Source of the DNA: Bryobacter sp.
Lineage (GTDB): Bacteria; Acidobacteriota; Terriglobia; Bryobacterales; Bryobacteraceae
Reading direction: 5' to 3'
Assembly (NCBI GenBank): GCA_022843625.1
Contig: JALHNH010000003.1
Span: 278,817 to 342,816, forward strand
Length of the DNA stretch: 64,000 bases
Shown: positions 53,662-60,292 of the stretch, piece by piece
Numbering within the stretch: the stretch's first letter is position 1
Layout: each line of letters starts with the position of its first letter
Translations under genes and position numbers: made by a program
The notes under the pieces: model-generated
Told to the model about the DNA's origin: nothing
The model's database searches: none
Seen by the model: the letters and a program-made list of their open reading frames with translations, nothing else

Positions 53662-55022
53662 GCACCATATTGACACCGGCACGCTCCATCCCGCTCCCCC
53701 AGTCCATGCACTCTACTCTGGGCGGAAAATCCATACCCTCTAGCTGGATTCTGCTCTGGGAAATGCCCTTCTGGGCACTTCTGCTCTATGGTTCCCTGGT
53801 CCCCTCCACCTTGGTTGCCCGGTCGGAATGGTTTGGCGTTCCAATGAAGCTCTCGGATTTGCTCTGGATTTCTTGCACTGGCTTCTACTCCGCTGCCGCT
53901 TTGGTGAACTTGTTACTCCGAAGGCAGGCGCGAAATTATGGTGGATTGCTCCTGGCCACGACCGCCCTCTTTGCCTACGGAGGGCTTCGATTGGCCGCCG
54001 GTCCACTTGAAGCCGAAGATCAGCTCGCGATGGCGTTTGTCCTCATCCTCGCCTCAACTGCACCTTTGCAGGCGGCAGGTTTGTTGTCTGCCTATAGCCC
54101 ATCGGAGACCAGAGCCTTTCTCAACCGTCTTGTTCTTGTTCTCGCCTGCATCAGTTTGATCTACACTGCCGAAAGCGTTCTCGGACTTGGTCTGCGCAGT
54201 GAGATCAACAGCACTGTCTTCACCGACTTTGGCATGCAGCGCGTAAGAGGGCCACTTTATGGCCCCAGTACCGGCTATTTTCTTCTTCTTCCCGCCATCG
54301 GCTGGGCTGTCCAATCGCTTTTTTCCGGTCAATCGCGGACTTCTTATGCTGTTTTCTGCACCGTTGCCTTGCTCAGCGCTCTGCTCGGCCTCGGGAGCCG
54401 CGCCGCATTGATCCTTCTTTTTCTCTACGTCTGTTCGCTTGCCTTGTTCCTGCGCAAGCTGAAGCGAAGCGAATTTACGGCCCTTTTCCTCGCTGGCCTT
54501 AGCCTTGCGGTTTGTTTCCTGATTTACTCTCAAGCTGATACCCAGCGCCTCACCAAGTTTGAAGATGTGCACCGAAAACTAACTTATGAGACTTCATGGA
54601 ACGTCCTCGAGACGGAATCGATTACGAACCTGCTTGCAGGCCAGGGATTTGCCTCCGTTTGGCCGTGGTATCGGCGCGACGCTCTCCGTACTGAATCCAT
54701 TGCGCTCGGCGACAACTTGGTCCTCACCGGCTTCGGCCCAAGTCTCTACCATCCCCATTCCACTCTGCTCGAGTTACTGGTCGAGTTCGGCTTGGCCGGT
54801 CTTGCCTGGTTAGTCTTTTTGATCGTCAGAATCTGTAGGCTCCCTTTCGTCGCGGCTGCCAGCAATGGCTGGCATGTCTTTTCTCTCGCTCTGGTCGTCT
54901 CTCTCCTCTCTTTTGGCTTTGATCTTTTCATCTTCAAAGAGGTGCGTGTGAATTCTATCTGGTGGCTCTTCGTGTGTGCGGCTTTTCAGCTGCGCTGGCA
55001 GCCCGAGGCAGGTGTATTGTGA
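53658..55022 (+). CDS. O-antigen polymerase/ligase-like membrane protein (Wzy type)
   Basis: A 454-residue polytopic membrane protein with about twelve helices and a large loop near residues 290-340 between helices, as in Wzy/WaaL. The loop includes DAQRLTKFEDVHRKLTYETSWN and NLLAGQGFASVWPWYRRDAL; TLLELLVEFGLAGLAWLVFLIV lies in the late helices and corresponds to the conserved Wzy_C segment with H in YHPHSTLLELL. It probably polymerises the exported repeat unit. The GTGA junction couples it to the WecA-like gene. Confidence 0.82.
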   Translation: MSTILTPARSIPLPQSMHSTLGGKSIPSSWILLWEMPFWALLLYGSLVPSTLVARSEWFGVPMKLSDLLWISCTGFYSAAALVNLLLRRQARNYGGLLLATTALFAYGGLRLAAGPLEAEDQLAMAFVLILASTAPLQAAGLLSAYSPSETRAFLNRLVLVLACISLIYTAESVLGLGLRSEINSTVFTDFGMQRVRGPLYGPSTGYFLLLPAIGWAVQSLFSGQSRTSYAVFCTVALLSALLGLGSRAALILLFLYVCSLALFLRKLKRSEFTALFLAGLSLAVCFLIYSQADTQRLTKFEDVHRKLTYETSWNVLETESITNLLAGQGFASVWPWYRRDALRTESIALGDNLVLTGFGPSLYHPHSTLLELLVEFGLAGLAWLVFLIVRICRLPFVAAASNGWHVFSLALVVSLLSFGFDLFIFKEVRVNSIWWLFVCAAFQLRWQPEAGVL

Positions 55023-56449
55023 AGTCGCTCTTTGCCGTATTCTGGATCTCTTTGACGCTCAGTCAATTCCTCGTACCATTGACCCGGTGGCTCTTTCTGA
55101 AGCTCGGGAAACTCGATCATCCCGATGGACGCAAAATGCATACTGTTGCCGTCCCTCGCTCCGGCGGGCTTGCCGTTATCTCCGCTTATCTAATCTCCGT
55201 CGCCATTTTTACCCAATTGCCAGCCGGCGGCACCTACGTGTTCGATCGCTACGGAGACTTCCTCCTGCGCTTGCTCCCCGCCATTGGAATGGTTTTCATT
55301 ACCGGGTTCTTTGATGACTGGCTCGACCTGCAGCCCAAATACAAGCTTACGGGTCAGTTTTTAGCTTCGGGCTTCGCCTACCTCGCTGGAGTTCGACTCT
55401 TCGATGCACCCCCTGGCTATGAATGGTTGGCCTTTGTCACCACTTCCTTCTGGTTAATTCTCTGCTCAAACGCCTTCAATCTTACCGACGGCACCGACGG
55501 CCTCGCAGGCACCCTGGGCGTAGTCTCCTGTCTCGGCCTGATCACGGTTTCGCTAACTCTGGACTACTATTCGCTGGCTCTAGTCTTCACTCCTTTACTG
55601 GGGGCCATCCTGCCGTTCCTGCGTGCCAACTGGCCTCCGGCGAGACTCTTCCTCGGGGACACAGGCAGTTTGACGCTTGGCTTTCTGATCGGCAGTGGCG
55701 GAGCCGCCCTGGCTCGGCGTTTCCCGTCTGGTGAGGGCCTCACAGCGGCGGTCCTTATTCTTACACTTCCGCTGATGGAAGTATTCCTAAGTTCTTCTCG
55801 CCGCATCCTCCGCGGAAAATCCATCTTCACACCGGACAGCTTTCACATCCACCACCAACTCAAGCGTCAAGGTCTGCCTTCTTCGGGTGTTCTCTGGCGG
55901 CTCGGTGCCTTGTCGCTGGCCGGAACCACCATCGCTGTAGCGCAAATTGGGCTCCGTCCCTGGCAACGCATCATCTTGATCGTCCCCTTTCTCTCCTACC
56001 TCGCCTACCAGGTGTCCTCGCTGCGCTACCCGGAATTCAAAGTTCTGGGAGAGGGCGTTCTCGGAGGGCGAATTCGCAGTTGGCTTCGCCACCAAATCCT
56101 CCTTCGCACCTTGGAAGACGAATTGACCAGCACGACAGACGTTGCGTCTATCTTGAAACTTCTCGATGGTTATGCCAGGGAGTTCTCGCTCACTGAGCTT
56201 CATGTCAATCTGCTCAGCCAACAACTGGAACAACCTAAAACACAAGGCATAACAGACCCGAGCTACGCCGTCCGAATCGACCTCCCAAACCAGTGCTGGG
56301 TCAACTTCCGCGTCCCTGCCTCACTTCGCCGGACGGAGAATCCAGCCGCTGACTTCGCCGCAGTTCTGATTCGAGTCTTCAGCTCGCAACGATTGGCGCG
56401 GCTTCAACCTCTGCCCGCGGCAACTCTTGTGTGGGATCGATCCGCGTAA
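55019..56449 (+). CDS. WecA-like undecaprenyl-phosphate sugar-1-phosphate transferase with C-terminal extension
   Basis: A 476-residue polyprenyl-phosphate HexNAc-1-P transferase, which begins repeat-unit synthesis. Motifs are FFDDWLDL (about 98-105), NAFNLTDGTDGLA, FLGDTGSLTLGF and HIHHQLKRQG (about 276-285). The DxD and HIHH residues are intact. The catalytic core ends near residue 345; a further soluble domain of about 130 residues follows (from KVLGEGVLGGRIR to the end) without a motif I recognise. Start: GTG at 55019, overlapping the Wzy-like stop. The end overlaps the convergent MFS gene by 71 bases. Confidence 0.9.
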   Translation: MKSLFAVFWISLTLSQFLVPLTRWLFLKLGKLDHPDGRKMHTVAVPRSGGLAVISAYLISVAIFTQLPAGGTYVFDRYGDFLLRLLPAIGMVFITGFFDDWLDLQPKYKLTGQFLASGFAYLAGVRLFDAPPGYEWLAFVTTSFWLILCSNAFNLTDGTDGLAGTLGVVSCLGLITVSLTLDYYSLALVFTPLLGAILPFLRANWPPARLFLGDTGSLTLGFLIGSGGAALARRFPSGEGLTAAVLILTLPLMEVFLSSSRRILRGKSIFTPDSFHIHHQLKRQGLPSSGVLWRLGALSLAGTTIAVAQIGLRPWQRIILIVPFLSYLAYQVSSLRYPEFKVLGEGVLGGRIRSWLRHQILLRTLEDELTSTTDVASILKLLDGYAREFSLTELHVNLLSQQLEQPKTQGITDPSYAVRIDLPNQCWVNFRVPASLRRTENPAADFAAVLIRVFSSQRLARLQPLPAATLVWDRSA

Positions 56450-57653
56450 ACAGATAGGCACTCATAAAAAGCATCACTGAAAAGAAGCGAAGTGGTAGAT
56501 CGTAGCTTTGGTAGTAGTCCACCATGTACCCAAACGCTACGCTCGATCCAAAAGAACCCAACTGCCCCGCCATATTCATTGAGCCCGACAAAGCCCCCGC
56601 ATAGCGCTTACCCACATCGAGGCAAACTGCCCATGACACCGGCAACATACAATCCATCGCTCCATACCCCAAGGCCAGCAGGATGATCGACCACACCGGA
56701 TCAGCCGTATAAGACGTCCAAAGCATGCAAACTCCGCTCAGGGCGAGTCCGCTAGCCCCAACCGTCCTCCGTCCAATCTTCAAGCCATATCGCCGGCTCA
56801 GATAATCGCTGAGGAACCCGCCAAAAATGTTCCCGCAGAAACCGACCAAAAATGGCAATGCGGACAAAGACTTCATCTGGTCCTGGCTCATCCCCCTACC
56901 CTTCACAAGAAAGGTATGGAGCCACGAGAGATAGAAATAACTACCCCAACAATACGTGTGGTACATCAACAAAATCGTCCAGTAATTCTTGTTTCGAAGC
57001 GCAACACCCCACGGCAGCTTGTGATGACCCGTATCGGCCTGATCGGAATCACCGGCCATCTCGGCAATCTCTTCCTGCGAAGTGCCGGCTTTTTCGGCTG
57101 GCGTATCCCGAAACCAGAAATACCAAACCGCAACCCAAACCACTCCGAGGCAACCAAAAATATAGAACGACATCCTCCATCCATAGGCAACCTGTATCGG
57201 GATTACCAGGAATGGACTGATCGCTCCACCCAAGCGGCTCGCGCCCCACACTACACTGGACGCCCTTGCCCGTTGCGCTTTCGGGAACCATCTCGAAATG
57301 GTGGAAGAAGCGTTGGGATAAGCTCCAGCCTCGCCAATCCCAAACATAAAGCGGGTCGCCAGCAGGACAAAGAAGTTCGATACAGCTCCGGTTGCAGCAG
57401 TAAAAAAGCTCCACCAAAGCACGATACGGCTTAGGGTGCTTCGTGATCCATAGCGGTCGCCCATCGCCCCGGTAGGAATCTCAAACAATGCATAGGAAAT
57501 TGTAAAGGCCCCCACCACCCAGCCCCACATCGTAGGCGTGAGACCCAATTCCTGTTGCATCAACGGTCCGGCAACAGAGATGCAAACCCGGTCGATGTAA
57601 GTAATCATCGAGAGGAAAAATAGGAGGACCAGCACCCAATGGCGATTCTTCAT
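56379..57653 (-). CDS. MFS transporter, anion:cation symporter (ACS) type
   Basis: A 424-residue major facilitator with twelve helices. The start RHWVLVLLFFLSMITYIDRVCIS, the DRYGSRSTLSRIVLWWS loop and MFGIGEAGAYPNASSTISRWFP identify the ACS branch, whose members take up hexuronates, galactonate or similar organic acids. I prefer the ATG at 57653; a TTG two codons upstream is possible. It is divergent from the shortened glycoside-hydrolase-like gene, so the two may share a sugar-related role. It overlaps the end of the WecA-like gene by 71 bases. Confidence 0.88.
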   Translation of the reverse strand: MKNRHWVLVLLFFLSMITYIDRVCISVAGPLMQQELGLTPTMWGWVVGAFTISYALFEIPTGAMGDRYGSRSTLSRIVLWWSFFTAATGAVSNFFVLLATRFMFGIGEAGAYPNASSTISRWFPKAQRARASSVVWGASRLGGAISPFLVIPIQVAYGWRMSFYIFGCLGVVWVAVWYFWFRDTPAEKAGTSQEEIAEMAGDSDQADTGHHKLPWGVALRNKNYWTILLMYHTYCWGSYFYLSWLHTFLVKGRGMSQDQMKSLSALPFLVGFCGNIFGGFLSDYLSRRYGLKIGRRTVGASGLALSGVCMLWTSYTADPVWSIILLALGYGAMDCMLPVSWAVCLDVGKRYAGALSGSMNMAGQLGSFGSSVAFGYMVDYYQSYDLPLRFFSVMLFMSAYLFTRIDPTQELPRAEVEAAPIVAS

Positions 57654-57683
57654 AGGCAAGGGATGATTCTTTCATAAAGTGTT

Positions 57684-57689
57684 GTAGTT
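57684..57689 (+). promoter_or_regulatory. Candidate -10 hexamer TAGTTT
   Basis: TAGTTT ends 8 bases before the ATG at 57698, which has GTGAG directly against it rather than at a normal Shine-Dalgarno distance. Weak on its own. Confidence 0.25.
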
Positions 57690-57697
57690 TGGGTGAG

Positions 57698-58933
57698 ATG
57701 TCAAAGATTTCCAGGCGAGCTATGATGACCGCAGTAATTCCGTTACCTGCTGCTCAAACGTTGCCCAATAAGCTTAATGAAATCGTCCCGGTAGATAGAG
57801 AATGCTGGAAAACCGATCCAGACTATTCGCCAGAAGCTGTCACCGCCTGGCGGCGAATGGGGCTCGGAATGGACGTCCCACGCAAGCCGGAAGACCCCAA
57901 GTGGGACATTTGGCTTGAATTCAATCGGCAGCGTTTTAGAGACTGTGTTCGTAATTCCGTAGATCGAAGCCACAAAGAGAGGCCGGGATCCCCGATCGCC
58001 GTCCAGAATTTATACACAACACTCGTCCCTGAAAAGCCCGAACTTCCGGTGGATGTCCTGCTCAACGAAAGCAAGAATCGCGTCCGTCTCGACTCCCGCT
58101 ACCTTGCCCAAACAGGCAAAGCTTGGGGCTTTCAAGTCTCAAACATCCAGGAGGCCTCTGTCGTCCTGGCCCAAGGCGGCATCCCCATTTACCCTCAAGC
58201 CCTCGAAGTCTCACGATTTTGCCGCGAGCCCCAATCTTTGTGTCACAAAAGCCAAAGCCTGAGCGAAGTTGCGATCCTCTTTAGCCGCACCAGCCTGTAC
58301 CGAAAGTCAAATCAACTTTTCGGCGACTGGGGCAAACACGTTGCCCCATGCACAGCACTCCTCGATGCACTCATCCAGTGCCACTGCAGCGTCGACGTGA
58401 TGCCCGATTGGGTACCGTTGACATGGCCTGTACTTGTCATACCCGAATGGGAAGAAATCGGCGATGCACTAGCCCGGGACCTTGCCGAACAAGTACGCGG
58501 TGGGCTCAAGCTCTTCCTCACCGGCGCGGCCAATGCGAGAAAATTCAGCAGCCTGCTCGGCAGGAAACTCGATTCTAGCCCTGAGGCTGCGGTACACGAG
58601 ATCGGCAAGGGCCGAGTAGTCCTGGCATCGGGGCCAAGTCCTGCCTTGGTTAAGCGATGTCTTGAGGCTCTTGGCCCAGCACAGATCTCGATCAAGGACA
58701 GTTCAACCCCACTAGAACTGGTGATCCGCAAACAAGGCCAACTCACTGTGCTCCACTTCATCAATCGCCTCAATACCCTCCCCAGCCAGCAGGTGCGGCT
58801 GAAGCTCCCGAATTCACCGAAGAAAATCTTCTGGCAGCCCTCAGGCCGCTCCATCAAATTCGATTGGCTTGATGACCATGCCAACTTTGTAACTCCGCGA
58901 ATCCCAACACATGCAATGGCGGTCATCGATTGA
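57698..58933 (+). CDS. Shortened glycoside-hydrolase-like protein
   Basis: A 411-residue protein with an exported leader (MSKISRRAMMTAVIPL, twin-arginine-like). The next part, SPEAVTAWRRMGLGMDVPRKPEDPKWDIWLEFNRQRF, resembles the middle of alpha-L-fucosidase/GH42-like proteins of Acidobacteriota, and VAPCTALLDALIQCHCSVDVMPDWVPLTWPVLVIPEW the following trimerisation-like domain (GATase fold). The usual N-terminal barrel strands are absent, and the region between leader and the SPEAV block is only about 30 residues. It looks like a deletion product that kept the frame. It overlaps the next gene by four bases (GATTGA). Confidence 0.55.
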   Translation: MSKISRRAMMTAVIPLPAAQTLPNKLNEIVPVDRECWKTDPDYSPEAVTAWRRMGLGMDVPRKPEDPKWDIWLEFNRQRFRDCVRNSVDRSHKERPGSPIAVQNLYTTLVPEKPELPVDVLLNESKNRVRLDSRYLAQTGKAWGFQVSNIQEASVVLAQGGIPIYPQALEVSRFCREPQSLCHKSQSLSEVAILFSRTSLYRKSNQLFGDWGKHVAPCTALLDALIQCHCSVDVMPDWVPLTWPVLVIPEWEEIGDALARDLAEQVRGGLKLFLTGAANARKFSSLLGRKLDSSPEAAVHEIGKGRVVLASGPSPALVKRCLEALGPAQISIKDSSTPLELVIRKQGQLTVLHFINRLNTLPSQQVRLKLPNSPKKIFWQPSGRSIKFDWLDDHANFVTPRIPTHAMAVID

Positions 58934-59778
58934 ATCCAAGACTTGCCGCCATTGCCAGCGCCATCCTCTTCTCCACCGGCGGGGCAGCCATCAAATCGAC
59001 ATCACTGACAAGTTGGCAAATCTCAGGCCTACGCAGCTTTGTCGCGGCTATGGCGGTCCTAATTCTTCTGCCTGAAACGAGAAAGAGCTGGACTTGGCGA
59101 AGCGCCGTTGTCGCCCTCGCCTATGCACTTTGCCTGACCTCCTTCGTGCTTTCCACCAAGAACACGACGGCTGCCAATGCCATCTTCCTTCAGGCAACGG
59201 CACCTGTGTATCTGGTCTTGTTAGGTCCCTGGCTTCTGGGCGAGAAGGTGAGGTCCAGTGATTGGACAACACTCGCCATCGTCGCCATTGGAATGATTCT
59301 CGTATTTTGGGATCCAGGCGAGGCACAAGCCTTGGCGCCGAACCCATTGCTCGGGAATTGGCTGGGGGCTCTGAGCGGCCTAACCTGGGCGCTAACCGTC
59401 TGTGGCTTACGCTGGTTAAGTAAAGCTCAAGCAGGAAGCTCAATGACCCCGGTCCTGATGGGAAACTGCATCGGAATTTTGATTTGCCTTCCTCAGATGT
59501 TTCCTCTCACTGATATCAAATCCAACGACCTCTGGTCCTTGGCTTATCTGGGTGTCTTCCAGGTTGGTCTGGCCTACTGGTGCCTCACAAGAGCGATGGC
59601 GAATCTGGGCGCACTGGAAGCTTCGCTTCTGATCATGGTTGAGCCAGCGCTGAACCCGATCTGGACCTGGTGGCTTCACGGAGAGCGACCGACGGCGACT
59701 GCTATCGCTGGTGGTGCACTGATAATTGGCTCTGCTTTACTGAAAAGCTGGCAAGACCGCAAAAATGTGGTAGATTAA
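58930..59778 (+). CDS. EamA-family (DMT) transporter
   Basis: A 282-residue drug/metabolite transporter with ten helices. The first EamA repeat has ASAILFSTGGAAIKSTSLTSWQ and FLQATAPVYLVLLGPWLLGEKV, the second GALSGLTWALTVCGLRWL and YLGVFQVGLAYWCLTRAMANLGALEASLLIMVEPALNPIWTW. Both repeats are intact. The TTG at 58930 overlaps the stop of the upstream gene. Substrate is unknown. Confidence 0.9.
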   Translation: MNPRLAAIASAILFSTGGAAIKSTSLTSWQISGLRSFVAAMAVLILLPETRKSWTWRSAVVALAYALCLTSFVLSTKNTTAANAIFLQATAPVYLVLLGPWLLGEKVRSSDWTTLAIVAIGMILVFWDPGEAQALAPNPLLGNWLGALSGLTWALTVCGLRWLSKAQAGSSMTPVLMGNCIGILICLPQMFPLTDIKSNDLWSLAYLGVFQVGLAYWCLTRAMANLGALEASLLIMVEPALNPIWTWWLHGERPTATAIAGGALIIGSALLKSWQDRKNVVD

Positions 59779-59796
59779 AGGTTTCGCCCTCCTAAT

Positions 59797-59873
59797 GGGC
59801 CTGTAGCTCAGTTGGTTAGAGCGCTACCTTGACACGGTAGAGGTCTGCAGTTCGAGTCTGCACAGGCCCACCA
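59797..59873 (+). tRNA. tRNA-Val (anticodon GAC)
   Basis: A 77-base tRNA with complete cloverleaf: acceptor GGGCCTG pairs with CAGGCCC, D arm GCTC/GAGC, anticodon stem CTACC/GGTAG around loop TTGACAC (anticodon GAC), T arm TGCAG/CTGCA with loop TTCGAGT, and an encoded CCA end. It is followed within 125 bases by an excisionase-type gene. Confidence 0.97.
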
Positions 59874-59910
59874 TTTATTTTCAATCACTTAGCTTGTCAG
59901 CCCCTTTTTC

Positions 59911-59931
59911 TTTTCGCTGCTTTTTCGCTGC
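59911..59931. repeat. Short direct repeat downstream of tRNA-Val
   Basis: TTTTCGCTGC occurs twice, at 59911-59920 and 59922-59931, in the 123-base gap after the tRNA. On the minus strand the same bases read as a short basic peptide ending in a stop next to the tRNA, as an integrase remnant might, but an in-frame stop lies just upstream. The rest of the gap shows nothing further. Confidence 0.5.
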
Positions 59932-59996
59932 GTTAAGGAGTCTGGGGCAAAAACGCCCTCATTTTGCGAGGACTGGGACCTGTTCTAAAAGGGTCC

Positions 59997-60245
59997 ATGG
60001 ACGCAAAAAATCTCCCCCTTGAAAAGCTGCTGACGCCACGTGAGGTTGCCTCCTGGCTGGATGTTTCGGTGGACTGGGTGCAAGACCATGCCACCGTCAA
60101 AGAGCCACGAATCCCGGTTGTGCGCATTGGGAAATTGCTTCGCTTCCGCCGTGAAGATGTTGAGACGTTTCTGGCCGAGCGCATGGTACGTCGGCCGGTG
60201 GCTTTCAGCAGAGATCTGCGTTTGCGGGACGTGGCAAAGCGATAG
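59997..60245 (+). CDS. Helix-turn-helix (excisionase-type) DNA-binding protein
   Basis: An 82-residue protein with a MerR-like/excisionase helix-turn-helix: LLTPREVASWLDVSVDWVQDHA followed by the wing VVRIGKLLRFRREDVETFL, the pattern of HTH_17/Xis proteins. The ATG at 59997 is close to AAAAGGG; a TTG at 59964 is a less likely start. Such proteins direct excision of integrative elements or repress transcription. Its place right after tRNA-Val, a common integration site, suggests the edge of an accessory element, but no integrase is in the window. Confidence 0.78.
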   Translation: MDAKNLPLEKLLTPREVASWLDVSVDWVQDHATVKEPRIPVVRIGKLLRFRREDVETFLAERMVRRPVAFSRDLRLRDVAKR

Positions 60246-60292
60246 GGAATGAGCCTGTGGGACATCCCAGTTTCAAAACATGGCTTGGCGGC

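Larger units (their letters stand above)
43692..56449 (+). other. Exopolysaccharide biosynthesis locus
   Basis: Ten co-oriented genes with gaps of at most six bases or with overlaps: RHH regulator, Wzc kinase, flippase, GT4, GT4, DUF362, CapK-like, GT4, Wzy-like and WecA-like. The set covers initiation, sugar addition, export, polymerisation and length control of a Wzx/Wzy-type polysaccharide. No Wza-like outer membrane exporter, phosphatase or exosortase is in the window, so the locus is incomplete here or the missing genes lie elsewhere. Confidence 0.85.

Noticed and set aside
59881..59940. Integrase C-terminus remnant on the minus strand next to tRNA-Val
   Set aside because: The readable peptide is about 20 residues and an in-frame stop lies just upstream; too short to support.
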